From Adiantum capillus-veneris (taxonomy: Eukaryota > Streptophyta > Polypodiopsida > Polypodiales > Pteridaceae): 64,000 nucleotides of DNA. The notes under the pieces were generated by a model that ran no database searches, had not been told where the DNA came from, and was given only the letters and a program-made list of their open reading frames with translations. This document shows positions 45,285 through 62,703 of this stretch, in pieces. Both the position numbers and the translations under genes were made by a program. Every line of letters starts with the position of its first letter. Position 1 is the first letter of the stretch. Where the stretch lies: positions 57,354,709 to 57,418,708 of the forward strand of contig CM043971.1 in assembly GCA_014529385.2 (NCBI GenBank). The letters run 5' to 3'.

Positions 45285-47215
45285 TTGGTCTCTACACTTC
45301 CACATCATTGACTTTGACATGGTATTAGAGCCACTTGGTGTAGTTCGATGATTCAAGAGCCTTGGCATTGAGGAGCTGCCGAGAGAAAAAGAGAGCTCCC
45401 TTGTTGTCGGTATCTCCCCCATTGGCGATCTAAAACCCTAGTCTAGCAGCGGTGCTAGAAGGTCCCCAATCGGCATTTTAAAATGCAATCTACCTCAGTG
45501 TTGTTTTCTCCCTCTATCACAAGCATTTTGAAATTCTAGTGCTTGGTAGCATTTCTAGCAACCCAGCCCTCATGCAGCGTTTCAAAATGTTGTCTGTCGA
45601 GAGTGCTTGGGAGAGTGACCTTGCTTGGCGACTCCCTTCCCTTGCTCGAGAATTTCAAAACACTGTGAGTCGCACTGCTTGGGACAAACCCCCTCCTTGG
45701 CGGCAAACTTCACTTCTCGCTTGCATCATTTTAAAACTCCAGACAATTTTGGTGCTCTTTGGCAACGGCATTTTCCCCAACCGTTACACATTGACCTAGC
45801 ATTTTAAAACACTGAGGGCCAGCAGGTGTTGGTAGCCACTTATCTGCCATGAGAAGGTCCTTGGAGTTGATGCTTTGGTGACTTGGAGCCCAAGAGAGGG
45901 GCATCGAAGGAGCCACACTTGGTGTGGCTTGGGAGAAAAAAAAGGCGGGAATTTGGAGTTGAAGGGAGAAAGTTTCTCGGAGAGGCTTGGGAGATGGAAA
46001 GGGGAATAGAGTCTGGAGCTTAAGAGGGAAATTTTGGAGATTATTTTTACGGCTTGGGGTTTGTACGGTCACTTTGGAGTTCTAGAAGGTTCTCGAAGTT
46101 CCAAATCTTGCAACTTCATCATGGTTCCCCCTTGCTCGAGTGCCCTTGATGACAACGACCAAAACCAACAAGTGCCTATGGATAGCGAATCCACATCTAG
46201 TTAGCGGCCTATGCACTGGCATAGTTCTCAAGGAACCCGGAATTTTTTTTGGCTTGAGATTTTGAAGTCAAAAGCAAATGGATAAGTTTGCTAGAGGAGG
46301 ACTGTGGAAAATGCAAGCTAGACAAGGATGGCAGTACCAGTACTCAGTTAGCTGCCTCGGTACCCACGAGGTATGACCACAATTGTTATGAATGTGACTC
46401 GACGCTTTGTTTGGCTCAGGAGTTTGACACCAAAGGCAAAAGCAAGTGACTCACATGAAGACAAGGACAAAGGCAAGCTAGACAGAGAGAACAATAATAA
46501 AGACTTGAGAGAGGAGATCCGCATGGCACACGTGGCAGTGGCCAACATGGCCTCGACATTTGATTTCTAGTCAAAGTGCAGGTGTCACCACTAGCTTGAG
46601 CTAGAGAGAGGCTTGTGAGTGGCAGAGGGGCAAGAAGTGCTCCGTATAATTAATTTGGACCCTTGTGTTGGAGTTCAAGCTATCGGTGTTTGGACCTGTA
46701 GGTCAGAGATTAATGTACATGCATCTGGCAGGGAACCAATCAGACATATTTAAAACACTATGGATGAGTGCACACCAATCCATTGTTGTTGGTCGGATCA
46801 TGGACATGATGCGTTCCACATTTCATTATCTTAGAGTTTTATATTTTGGACGTGATGTGTTCACAATTCATGAATGGGGATACTTAGACGTAGTCTGGTC
46901 TACATTTCAAAGTTTCTAAAAGGCAATCGATGCTCAAGATGGCATTATTTTTACGTACAAATTTGAGGGTAGCAAAATCGAGGTGTATCCAGTATCCCTT
47001 TTGATGTTGGGGTGTCCATGGTAGCTTCTTCATCGACTTGATCTCACTATTGATGTCCACTATGAGCTGCAGAGAGGGAGTTAGAGTTTTGCATCTCAAG
47101 TGAACTGCCCAATGTGATCCCATTATTTAGTTTGGGTTTTAGGCATTTATTTTACTTATTTGTCAAAGTCTAGGTAGGGCAATTTATTGAGGTTTCTATA
47201 TATGCAACCCCTTGC
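45285..47215 (+). other. LTR tail, primer site and decayed leader/gag of another LTR element
   Basis: Bases 45285-45319 end in GACA and are followed by TGGTATTAGAGCC (45320-45332), the usual LTR-PBS arrangement, so copia-2 sits in or beside an older LTR. The next 800 bp look like a leader. A possible gag start (ATG 46121, MVPPCSSALDDNDQ) soon hits stops. Further frames at 46373-46570 (Lys/Asp-rich) and 46665-46919 are protein-like but unrecognised. No pol is seen before element C at 47216. Confidence 0.5.
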
Positions 47216-47380
47216 TGAAAGGCCATAGGTAAGACAGACATGCTCATAACCACCCAACCTGCCTATATATAGGCCCCAGGCCCTTTCTCTCTTAGCTATA
47301 TATAGCCCTTGTACTGCATGTGTATCCGTAGGCCCTTGGTCAGGGCCATGCCCTCCTATAGTCCTACCCTTGGAATGACA
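47216..47380 (-). repeat. 3' LTR of element C
   Basis: 165 bp with CTATATATAGG and AGCTATATATAGCC, which read as TATA-like boxes on either strand. TG...CA ends. Confidence 0.92.
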
Positions 47381-52343
<4,963 letters not shown>

Positions 52344-52355
52344 GCTCTGATACTA
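52344..52355 (-). other. Primer-binding site of element C
   Basis: The plus strand reads GCTCTGATACTA, one base different from the canonical GCTCTGATACCA and one base from the LTR start. It supports the minus orientation. Confidence 0.8.
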
Positions 52356-52356
52356 G

Positions 52357-52521
52357 TGAAAGGCCATAGGTAAGACGGACATGCTCATAACCACTGAACC
52401 TGCCTATATATAGGCCCCTGGCCCTCTGGCTCTTAGCTATATATAGCCCCTGTACTGCATGTGTATCTGTATGCCCTTGGCCAGGGCCGTGCCCTCCTAT
52501 AGTCCTACCCTTGGCATGACA
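52357..52521 (-). repeat. 5' LTR of element C
   Basis: Same length and ends as the left LTR, followed by the CTTGC target duplication. Confidence 0.92.
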
Positions 52522-52579
52522 CTTGCCTCCATTGTATACACACATTCAATTATTCATTGCAGGGTTGATTGGTTTAGGA

Positions 52580-52581
<2 letters not shown>

Positions 52582-52648
<67 letters not shown>

Positions 52649-52668
52649 TCTCTCTCTCTCTCTCTCTC
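52582..52668. repeat. (CT)n microsatellite
   Basis: Nearly pure CT repeat with one CCAT interruption, 60 bp outside element C. Confidence 0.95.
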
Positions 52669-53255
52669 ATGACAAAACATGGCCAATATCCATTTCTATC
52701 CACCATGGACATGTCTCCATCTCACAAGTGGTGAGCTTCTGCATGGAAGAAGAGTGCATGCATTCTTCCCCAATAGATAATTGCAGCCACTGCTTTGCTA
52801 AAAAGGGGATTCCTAGAAGAACATTAGAAATCTAAAACAAAAAAAACAAAAAACATCACTATAACCTTTATAAATACCAAAAGCTAGTTAATAAAAGGAT
52901 GATGAGCTCAACCTATAGGCTAGCCATTGGGATGCCATGTGTATTGTGTCCACTTTCTTCAAAGCTTGCTTGTCAACATCTTTTGTCTTAGCTTCAGGAG
53001 AGCTTTCCAAAGGACAAAGATAGGGTCATGTTTCAAACTTGAGATCCTCAAAGTAAGATTCAAGAGAGCAATCATGGGGCAACAAAATACCACCAGAAAT
53101 GTGATAAGGTTTGCCACAAACTTTGTAGCCCTATCAAATATCCTTTGAAAAAAGCCCTCTCTACAAATCCAACTACATAACAAAGAATAAGAGAAACAAC
53201 TAAAATAATCATGTGCCACCTTTTTTTTAGAATGCTCTGTCGAGCTTGAATTGAA
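52669..53255. other. Intergenic DNA, no gene seen
   Basis: Short frames on both strands lack motifs. AT-rich with A- and T-runs. Confidence 0.4.
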
Positions 53256-54310
53256 TTAATAAAAAAATGTTACAAACAACCCTGGAATTATATCCTTTGC
53301 ATAGAGTTCTCCAAAAGTACATGAGGTGTCCACCTCTCCGGCTACCCATTTGTGGGAGCTAGCAATGTTGATTCCTTCTATTGATGATTTGCCACCAACA
53401 AGATTCCAAAAGGAGCTTTGAGTCCAAAGGCTCATGCTTCTTCTAAAAAAGAATCTCATTTTTTGACTGCCAAACTGCTCTCAATATTGTAGCTCTAACT
53501 ATACACATGTTAGAGAGGAGATCCTCATTTTCAATGCATCTAGATCCCATTGTCAAGCTGTGTCTAAAGAAGGGAGTGTCCAAATGAGTGTACACCCACC
53601 CAAATCTAGTGCCTATGAAGATTCTAATAGCCAGACATCCCCAAAGCAGGTGCGTGAGGGTCTCATTTGGTCCATTGTGCCAGTTTGACCATTTGGCTTG
53701 TTTTTTGCTTTTTAAACGAAGCCTAAGAGGAGAAGAGAGATAGTGAACCTGGGAATTTTTTTCTTTTGTTTTTTGCAAAACTCACAATGGTGAGTGAATT
53801 ATATTAACATAATCAAGAAATTAAAAATTTTAGTCATGTTCATGCCGAGCTATGACGTCTCCAGCAACCATAGATACATCAGCTAACAAGGGATCCACCC
53901 CACGACACTGAAAAGGACACCAGAGAGAAACTTGGTTGAACATGGAGCAAACCTCGACCTGAGAAATTACCCCCAAATTTTTTTTTCATTGTAGCACCAA
54001 TTTCCCTTTTCCACTCATTGGAGTTTATCCATTTCCCAATGGCGACAATCGCTTACCTACTTTCTTATATAATCTCTGTGAACCTAGCTGTATTCAGGCT
54101 GTTCTCAAAGACCCAAAAGTTCTTGGTCTTCCACATGTGTTTGGAGTAGAAAATTCTAACAATTTGTATGCCAATAAGTAGCACTTGTCTCCTGAACACC
54201 TTTCCACCCAGGAAGAGATAGTTCTTAAAGAACCCTATCTTCAAGGTCTTTTGAACCCATTTGCAAATCTTCCTTTCTAGGCCACAGATGGGGCCACAGA
54301 TCACCAAGCA
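53256..54310 (-). pseudogene. LINE-type (non-LTR) retrotransposon 3' remnant
   Basis: Read on the minus strand, 54307-54065 resembles the region after the RT palm of plant LINEs (a Trp/Lys-rich KICKWVQKTLKIGFFKNYL and a following SKHMWKTKNFW). The segment 53778-53443 has NETLTHLLWGC and VRATILRAVWQSKNEILF, the pattern of the zf-RVT domain near the LINE C-terminus, with its first Cys changed. Several stops and a gap separate the parts. The RT catalytic core is absent. No poly(A) tail or target duplication could be assigned. Confidence 0.6.
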
Positions 54311-54787
54311 TTCCTTGAATAAGTGAGGAAGGTCCTCACTAGCCTCTCTACATTGCGATCATCTATTTGAACCAATACCTATGGCAAGGGCTTTTTTTGC
54401 CCAGTTCGACCCCGTCAGGTGCCATCGTGGTCATTTGTGGTCCGGTTTACCTCGTACACCCACCCCCCCCCGCCCTTTCACCCCATTTCGCAAAAGAATC
54501 ATCGAGACGTGCCCCCCGGCCGCCCGATGGCTGCATGTTTGAGGTTCTGTGTATGTGTTGCAGAAATGAAATTTATTGGACAATATGAATCAGAAAAAAA
54601 TACAAGTACTGAATGTTGACAAAAATCTTGACAAAAACAATTATTATGTATTGATTTGGATATTACATCATGGTCAATTAGTTTTTCTACAAATTACATT
54701 TGTGGGTATGGGGCGAATGATTGACTTGACACCAAGGGATTTTACAATTTCCTTTGGGTTTGTCAACCCTTGACCTAGGCTCAAGGC
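54311..54787. other. Intergenic DNA, no gene seen
   Basis: Includes a C-run near 54463-54472; no supported feature. Confidence 0.4.
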
Positions 54788-56166
54788 CTAGTGGGAGAGG
54801 ACCGAGCCTGGGTGCTTGCCTATAAAGGCATACAATGCTGCCTCTTGGTCCACAAATATACATTTGTGAGCAGTTAAGGTGAGAGAATCTTCAGCGAGTA
54901 TGGCACTTAATGCTTTGCACTTTAGCAGCTCCACAGAACCATTCTTAGAGAGCTCTGTGTGAGCAACTCTAAGAATCAATGGCCCCAAGTGACTCAGGTA
55001 GTGCCAAAGCAAGCTATCCATACCCATGGACACATTGCACAAACTTCCCGTACGCATTGCGAACTTATCAACATGGTTGTCGTTTGCAAAGCATTTTAAT
55101 TGACTTTAACACTTGTAGTAAGGAAAAATAGACAATCTATCAGGTTAAGATTTGTTTACCTCAGTTTCTTCATCCTTCTCTTCAATATTTTTCTTTGTAA
55201 GATCGATGCTAGATCAATCATCTCTACCAATCGTGATCAGTGGTTTGTGTGGACGAAATGTGCTTTTCGGTACGCTTTTGTAGAAAGAGGCACATGATTT
55301 GATTTCCACAAGTGTACTTGCTACTGTTTGCACCAACTTCTATTCGTTTTCACTGGAGAGAAAAGAGAGGCTTGCTGGGAGATCCTGGTCTTCAAAGTCA
55401 ATTTGAAAATTGACTTTCTCTTCCTTTCCACTGGGATCCTTCATGCCCGCATAGATTGCAAGCACTACGAGCGACTCATCTTCGCTGAGTCCTAATGTTT
55501 TGGCGATGTCGTCAAGGAACAGAAAGTGACGATCATCCACCACCACCACATGCAAAGTGAGAATTTGGAGGTCTAAGACCTCTTTGAGTCTCTACCATTC
55601 GATCTTCCCCCTCAGTGGAGTTGGGATCTTGCAAGAGGATGAGTGCCATAGATGCTTCAGTCTGCTCATCAATTTCTTCAATAACTTCATTTGATTCCTC
55701 CACAATGGTCACGAGTGGTCTTTGGTTGACCTTTTCCTTTGATTTTTCCTTATCCATGTCCTCAAGCACAAGTAAGACCAGAACCATGTCCCAAGAAATG
55801 AATTGGGTGCCTATGCACGCCATGCCTAAATATATGAGACCATCTTCATCCTCTGTCTTGTAGTCCCGTTCTGTGAGTCCTTTAACAAACCTCAACAAGC
55901 AAAAACAAAAGTTTTTGTTGGCCGCATAGAGATGCTTCAAGAAATCCACTGGCAACCACGCCGTGCCGGATCCCTCAAAGATTATGGCATATTCTTCCAT
56001 GTGTTGCGTCATGTAGTCAAGAAAGCTTTCAAATGCCTCTGCATGAAGGTTGGCAGTGGCCTGCATGGTCAATTGTCCCCTCGAACACAGTGAGTAGTTC
56101 ATGTGCTCAATCTGCAAGTCCTACCTTTTCTAATTGTGTGAGAAGTGCATTAGTAGACGTTATCAT
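54788..56166 (-). pseudogene. Unrecognised gene Y, frameshifted
   Basis: A plausible start ATG at 56166 (MITSTNALLTQLEKVGLAD) follows a CT-rich leader. A TGA comes soon after, and the protein-like sequence continues in other frames: an approximately 190-codon open stretch (56117-55533) with HAEAFESFLDYMTQHMEEYA, then an acidic coiled segment (VTIVEESNEVIEEIDEQTEA). The next frame (55555-55340) has DDRHFLFLDDIAKTLGLSED, and a further piece spans 55057-54788. The 56117 and 55555 frames open with TTG, so those are not starts. Composition is that of a soluble acidic protein; no domain was recognised. It could be a host gene fragment or cargo of an unidentified element. Confidence 0.35.
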
Positions 56167-56679
56167 GGGTTCGTTCGCGAAGAAGATGCGAAGAGACCTT
56201 AGAGCTAGAGTTTTGTGAATGTGAGAAATGAAGTTTAAAACCTAGAAAGACACTTTTATACCCAAAGTTACTTTTTAAAAGGCACTTAAAATTTACATCA
56301 AAATAACTTAAAACTATAATTTTAAACAAAATCACGCGACAAAGCATTGAAAGACACGAACATTGAAAACATTTGTGCTCCACATCAAAGAAATTGCACG
56401 TTTCAATCGAAAACTTGAACCAATTGAGAATAAACAAGTATGCGTCAAAACGAGATTCAAAACACCGTATGTATCAATGGGAGCAAAATCCTTGTCAGCT
56501 CTACAAGATTTTACAAAAAAAACATCGCGAAAACTGAACGTCTCACACAGAAAGCTCTTCTCTTTTCTGGAGTGAACAACCTTTTCATTGATTACAAAGA
56601 GATATTGCTTGGGCAAGGTATATTTGAGATTAAGATATGTGACAATCATTGTTTATTGTAATGTGGTGCATTGCAGCGT

Positions 56680-57865
56680 AATGGAGGCATATTTGCAGGT
56701 TAGCTGATTCTCTGGCAGCAATCTTAGAGTCTAGTGCCTTCCATTCTCCCATCGTCAGGTTCCATCTTCTATAGGGAAAGACCGTCGACAAGCTTTACTT
56801 CGTAATATGATATCTGAACACCACATTGTTAGCAACTACATAGCACTTGATTCTATCTCCCTGGTGGTTGACCACCTTAGTTTCCCATCTAGCTGCAAGA
56901 AATCCATTGATCGCACTTCCCCCTTTGCAAGTCCACATTGTTGGTGTCCTGTGAACACTTTGAAGTCAAAATATAAACACAAGCACATGAAGAGATATAA
57001 ACCATGCTACCATGGCTTTGTGGGAACCATAGGTGCACTTAATTGCTGCTTGCACATCCACCTCGATTCTCCTTTTGGTTGCTGCGATCAAGGCACTGTC
57101 TAGCTTAGGCCATTCCAAACTCTCCAAAGTTGGCGAGTGAACTAGAGAAAGATTACCATACCCATTTCGCCTAGGTGTGATATAAGTATGATTATAAAAA
57201 AAAATGTCGTGTGAAGCAAGCTAAGAGGATGGACAACCAGCATAGAGCAACTTGCCAAGCTCAGTGTGGATGGCCTCAAAAGTTCCTGTGAAGGACTCTA
57301 TTGGATCCCACTCTACAAAATTGGATGGAAAAACATCTGCAATGGAAATTTTATAGTCATCAAAAGCAACACACAAGGCAAAAAAACTAAATAGACAACC
57401 AAAATCTTGAAAGAGGAGTAAAATTATAACTTGCAGTAAGCCTCGATGGAGCCACTCTTGTCTCTAGCTTCAGTTGTGGAAGCAACATACACATACTGCA
57501 CCTTTAGAAGCCTCTTGCCATCTTGTGTTTGCTTGAATTCCATGATTCTTTCCTTCGAATGGTGTGCTCGAGAAGCCATGTGTCTCCTTGAGACCTTGTG
57601 TACACCTCTTGAGTTGGGCTGCATTGTCACCCACATCATTCATTTTAACTCCATCGTCACCCAATATCCATTGTCGTCTTGTACATTGCTGCATGAAATG
57701 GAGTCAATGACACTCCTAGGTTGTCGAGTACCTGATGATGCCATGGGGAATAGTGGCACAACCTGCAGACAAACACTTATGATTAGACATTGCACATCCA
57801 TGTTCTCAGCTGTATAAAGAGAAGGATTATGATGGTACACAAAGGTGAAGGATGCCACTTACTGC
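56680..57865 (-). pseudogene. Unrecognised multi-exon gene X, probably damaged
   Basis: It has plant-gene architecture on the minus strand: a TATA-like stretch near 58400-58413, a long CT-rich 5' leader, and a leader intron with a consensus donor (GCA/GTAAGT, intron 57862-57763) and acceptor (TCTGCAG). The ATG at 57744 is in good context (CCCCATGG). The frame hits TGA near 57640 but continues to 57424. Candidate downstream exons: 57336-57221 (after TTGCAG; VFPSNFVEWDPIESFTGTFE), one near 57170-57040 (SLEWPKLDSALIAATKRRIE), one near 56895-56800 (TKVVNHQGDRIKCYVVANN), and one near 56770-56690 (MGEWKALDSKIAARESANL). I could not join the phases. EWPKLDSALIAATKR and EWKALDSKIAARESA look like repeats of one motif. 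Family unknown. Confidence 0.35.
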
Positions 57866-58420
57866 TATACTGCTCCACTTGCTTGTTGGCTTAATGGGAA
57901 AGATAATGTTGCAAAGCTTGAGAGGGAAGTAGATTCTCTCTAGAGAGCTTAATGCAGAAGGATCAGGAAACCACTTGAGGAAAGAAAGAGGGATGATCTA
58001 GCAGAAGGATATGCTGCATATCTTCAGCTTTAGCTAGAGGTGTTTAGTGAGGCCCATGGAGACATGGAGAACTTCAGCTTGAGGAGAATGCAGCCCTCAA
58101 AAATGCAGTAAGCTTGAGAAGGGAAAGGAGGTTCAAACTTCTGCTGGCTGCAGAGCTTTTGGGAGGAAAAACTGAAAGGAAGGAAAGAGAAGCAACTTGC
58201 AAGGTGAAGTGAAGAGAAGTGAGAGATGGTACAGTAGAGAGAGAGGGAGGGAATGATCAACACGTTTTTGGAGGGACCCCCTTTTAGGAGAGAGGGGGAG
58301 AAAAACTGACAGCCACCCACTAGAGAGAGAAAGGATTGGTTTTTACTCAACTATTTAGAGAAAAGTTTTTTTTTTTTGAATTTAAAAGAGATTTTCTCTT
58401 TATATTTTATAAAAGAGTAC
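57866..58420 (-). promoter_or_regulatory. Putative 5' leader and TATA region of gene X
   Basis: The minus strand has TATAAAATATAAAG at about 58400-58413, then a CT-rich untranslated-like stretch rich in TCTCTCT, CTTCTC and CCTCCC up to the leader-intron donor. Open frames across it look like pyrimidine-rich artefacts. Confidence 0.3.
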
Positions 58421-59846
58421 AAGTTTGACCACTTACTTTTAGGCCCTGCCATACCCACCATTTCAGTTCACATGGCATCCACCCATTTGCCTCTTCCATA
58501 ATCTCCTTTTTAATCCCATGACAAATAAAGAGGCCCCCTTAGACCCCATTCTCTTCCTAATGTGGAATTGTTTAAGCAATTGTTCTCTCGAAATTCTCCC
58601 AATACTATAGTACAAGTACATGCTCTATTAAAAAACAATCAATACCCTTGCTTGAAAAATTAGCAAGATTTGGCTTCAATAATCAAATTTCAAGCGTTAA
58701 AGGTAGACATGACATTGAAGCACGTTTGCTTTCTATGTCCTTGTCGTTTGTCCAAATATGTCAATTTTCATATGATGGGCAGTTGGGCTTTTAAAGTACA
58801 TTGGTTGACATTATGGCTGATGTGGGAAGAGCTCAACAAGTTTTGCCACATTCTTAGCATGAAGAGGTGTATGTTAGTGCAATAAAATGAAAAATAATCT
58901 ACAATCATCTGCACACGGGTGACCTTGTTATGTTTAATCTACAATCACTTGCACATGGGTGACCTTGTTATACCACTAAGAACAATGTAAGATTTAAAAG
59001 ATTTGATGCACCCTTGTATATATCAATGTGTCATTGCACCCTTCCTGGTTTTTGCACATCCTAGAGATACTACACGTGGTAGCACATGAATGCCAAGACA
59101 ACATTTTGTTTCTGGATGAAGATTTAGACGAGTCCTTTTTATACTATTTGATTCATGGGTTGAACTCATCCCACCAAGCGGACCACAATGACTCAATTAT
59201 CCATGTCGCACCGTCCGAAAGCTATCCACCTTATGTCTATTTATAGATTAGTTTATAAGGACAAAAGAAGGTACCGTGTTTATCTTTAAAACATGTATTA
59301 AACTATGGCAGTGGTACGATTTGTGTTGACTCTTGATAATAATTTCTACAAAACTATGAAAAACATGGTTACTAAAATCATGTTTTCAATACGGGTGTGT
59401 CTTAAAAAAGGGATTTTGAATCATGCACCTTAATTGCTAAAGAGGTTCAAAATGACACCAACATTCAAAAAAAATTACACTAAAAAATAAGTAACATAGA
59501 TTTTGAGCATTACGTACATCTCTCGATTATAAGGAAAAACTTTAAAGTTTCCTTTTTGCTATGATTAGAGAATTGGGCACTCTCACATTCTTTGTTACTT
59601 TTTTTGTTGTGGTAAGATTGTGGCAACCTCTAACTGAGCGCCTACAGACATTGAATCAAACAAAATAACTCGTCGGCGGTGAAACCAACTCTACTTATAA
59701 AGGTCGTTTGGTTCGATATAATCCAAGCAATTGTGTATGATGATACTATGTTCATTGCTTTGCATCTTTGAAAACCCTCTTGATGGCAGATATTGCAAAT
59801 TTCTTTTTCATCGGCTGAGTTTCAAAATTGAGGCAGTCAACATGAC
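58421..59846. other. AT-rich DNA without a supported gene
   Basis: Frames at 58670-58885 and 59028-59246 are short. The second ends in HVAPSESYPP, faintly like sequence upstream of Helitron Rep proteins, but this is too weak to call. Confidence 0.35.
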
Positions 59847-60449
59847 CATGGTTTGCTTTAGATTGACAATGCACCCTCCCTTGAGAATGACACAAACGAC
59901 ATAATCATACCATTCATCGACACATACATTAATACACAATCAAAATGGCTATATGAGCCTCTTCATCGTGCACAAACTCACCACCACACAAAGATCTGCA
60001 TGAAAAAAGTTGAAAATTGTAAGTTCGGTTTCCCTAAGTCCCATATGCGTGCAACTTGTTTGTTGCATCCATTCCCCCAAGAACAAATCCATCTTAGGCC
60101 TCCACCAATACTCAGAAAGAAAATTCAAAAATCTTTGGATGAGACTATGCATTGCATGGATATAACATTTGAAGAATGGATTTCAAATCTGCATATCATA
60201 GACACCACCTACATAGCTCACCTTAGGTCAATAATATCTGCACTAAGTAATATCATGCCAAGGTATATACAAAACATCTACATAAACAAGTTCAACAAGG
60301 TGCTTTCTGACATGTGGGGTGCTAACACATATATTCAAATTTTTTTAAACACACACATCACAACTGCTTACTGCACTTCTTACATAACCAAAATGGATAA
60401 CACTATAACAAAAACAACCAAGGAGGGATCAATTAACACGATGTATTGA
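59847..60449 (+). pseudogene. Helitron Rep-domain fragment
   Basis: Helitrons are rolling-circle DNA transposons encoding a Rep/helicase protein. The open stretch reads IDNAPSLENDTNDIIIPFID, then AQTHHHTKICMKK and NCKFGFPKSHMRATC, the QxHxHxxxC...CxFxFP zinc-binding pattern of Helitron_like_N proteins. Next are TFEEWISNLHIIDTTYIAHL and a tail with AYCTSYITK, matching the Rep catalytic Tyr/Lys region. The first ATG in the frame is at 60000, but homology starts earlier. The frame ends at 60447-60449, with the helicase domain and both Helitron termini missing. Only this central part of Rep survives. Confidence 0.75.
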
Positions 60450-61319
60450 TAACAACATTGATAATATTAAATAAGTAGGAAATGCAAGTCTCCATACTAA
60501 AAAAATAAGCCCCCATCATCCTTTCTAAAGATCTCCTAAGGATATACACTATCTTGCTATGATCCGTGAGGCTTTTCAATCTTGCCTTTTTCACCTATAA
60601 CTTTTCAGTTAAATACATATTTTCCAATAGTAGCCTCCCAAGCTCTCGTTGTCAATTTTCAAGCATCTTATGATCCTAGAGTTGATTAGATTAAAATATA
60701 AATAGCCCTATGGAAGGTGGTCCTCCCATGATTTCTTCACTATGAGTCTGAGTTTCTGCCTCAGTAAAGAAAATTCTTTCTTGGAGTAGATTTCATAGTG
60801 CTTACAAATCATTGAAGTTGATGATACTTCTTGTCCCAAAAGCAGCTTTCATTCTAATAAGGCTACACTTATCAAAACTAGCAAAAGTAATAAGAACTAA
60901 GAGTTTTGAGAGCCTTCACGGTAAGCTCATTTAGCTCATCCCTCTCATTGAGAGCAAGGAAGGTTCGCAGGTGGACATATGGACGGGAAGTGTCCTTGTT
61001 GCATGCAGCAGAGCATCGCCGCGGGTGGTTTTGCAATGAGAATGTGGATCACACATGGCAAATCTACAACACAATCACTCAAATGTTTGGCTAGAGTGCC
61101 CAGCACATGGCCAGTGGAAAAGGAAACAGATGTGACTACTGGTGGGTTGCAGGGATTGAGGACAGGAGGCTTCACAATAAAGAAGATTGCAATTAAGGAA
61201 ACCAACAATGTTCATTAGCGGCCAGGAGTATCAATTCAAGCCTCCAAAAGAATTGAATCGACATTGACCATGGAAAACATTTCTAAGGCCCCCGTTATGA
61301 GGAGAATCCATTGTGCATG
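60450..61319. other. Intergenic DNA, no gene seen
   Basis: Short frames near 60906-61218 have no recognised motif. Confidence 0.4.
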
Positions 61320-61661
61320 AGAAAAATCACTTGCAAGAAAACCAAAAAGCACCAAAGTATTCCTTTTCTATCAGAATATCTTGACCGGTAGATACTTGGC
61401 TAGTGGATAGTAGTCAATGGATGATGACAGATGCATCTCATGTGAAAGGGTAGCCCATAGTGGCTGCTTGACATCTATAAAAGGAGGCCTCTTCTACACA
61501 TAATATAGAAGTTGGAACTGCAAGTTAGAGAGAGAATTAGGCGAGATGACCATTGAGGGCTTTTAAGCTTTTTGTGGATTACTTCAAATTTCAAGTAAAA
61601 AGCCAACGAGTTACCCATTGATGTAGCCCACACTTAAGTGAACCACGTAAATCTGGTGTAT

Positions 61662-61708
<47 letters not shown>

Positions 61709-61760
61709 CGTTTGTTATCTCTCTCGCAATTGCTACTTGATAATTTCTTAATCCTATCAA
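61320..61760 (+). repeat. Degenerate 5' LTR of a copia-2 family element (copia-3)
   Basis: Shares with the reverse complement of the copia-2 LTR: AAGTATTCCTTTTCTATCAG against the AATATTCC/CTTTTTGTC region, AGTCAATGG, AGGGTAGCCC, and the TATA block CTATAAAAGGAGGCC at about 61476-61490. It ends near TTTCTTAAT, with a strongly decayed primer site TATGAGAGCAAGG. The left boundary is approximate. (CT)n at 61661-61704 lies within it. Confidence 0.7.
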
Positions 61761-61832
61761 TTCTTATGAGAGCAAGGTTTATTAGTAGCTAATACACATA
61801 AAGGAAAGTATTTCTTGAATTGAGTAGAAACG

Positions 61833-62132
61833 ATGGCAAAGGAGGGTAAGTTCCACATTGAGAAATTCAAAAGTAAAAATTACCAACATTGGAAGATGCA
61901 AATCGAAGATTTTCTCTACCAGAAAGATATCTACTTGCCAATGGGAGGCCTTGGAAAGAAGTTTATAGCAATGGAAGATTATGCTTGGAATGTCCTTGAT
62001 CGAAAGGCGTTGGAAGCAATTTTGAAGACAACAAAGGACTTGATAAAGTCGCTTGACGCCCTCGATCCCAAAGCGTATGCATACAAGTTATTGATAGCCC
62101 AAACCTCGCAAGAATGGAGAATTAGAAGTTAG
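61833..62132 (+). pseudogene. gag N-terminal fragment of copia-3
   Basis: About 100 codons starting MAKEGKFHIEKF, clearly related to the copia-2 Gag (KNYQHWKMQIEDFLYQ against KNYQNWKMQIEDYLYQ; VLDRKALEA against VLDRKALGI). The middle is shortened by a deletion, and the frame stops at 62130-62132. No pol follows, so this is a 5' LTR-gag stub of a truncated insertion in the orientation opposite to copia-2. Confidence 0.85.
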
Positions 62133-62700
62133 CACATGTCCTATATTTATATACATTAGACATGAGTTAAGAATATCATGATCAATGCACTCCTTGTTCG
62201 CATACATGTGTCCCCCCAAAAAAGAATAAACCATACGTAAGTAGGGCGGTGGCACCGTCCTCACTTAGTTATTATAAACCATAAAGAACGTGCCCTTCCT
62301 CCGTATATTTGTAATCACCTTCCACGACATGCTTTTCCTCCAATTATGGAGGATCACTTTTTATATTTTGCACTTACAACACATAAGAAGAAATCTATTA
62401 CCTATCTCATCTCGAATTTGTATTCCTTTGTCGATGAGGGGCTTTGATAGATCACTTCATTTGGAAAGGAATTCCTCAAGCTGCATCTGTTGAAAACCGT
62501 AAATCTTTCTCCCCACGTTCTTCCCCTCTTATTGCTTTTTCTTGTTGGACAAATCATGTAATCAATGTGCTTCAAGAGATGACATTTTGGACAATAAACT
62601 AATCATGAACTTTTCTTACTTTCAAAAAAACACCACACGTACCAAAGGAAAAACAAGAAAGACATGTTTCTATAAAAGCCACATACTAGCAATTCCAATC
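62133..62700. other. Intergenic DNA, no gene seen
   Basis: No supported feature. Confidence 0.4.
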
Positions 62701-62703
62701 TGT

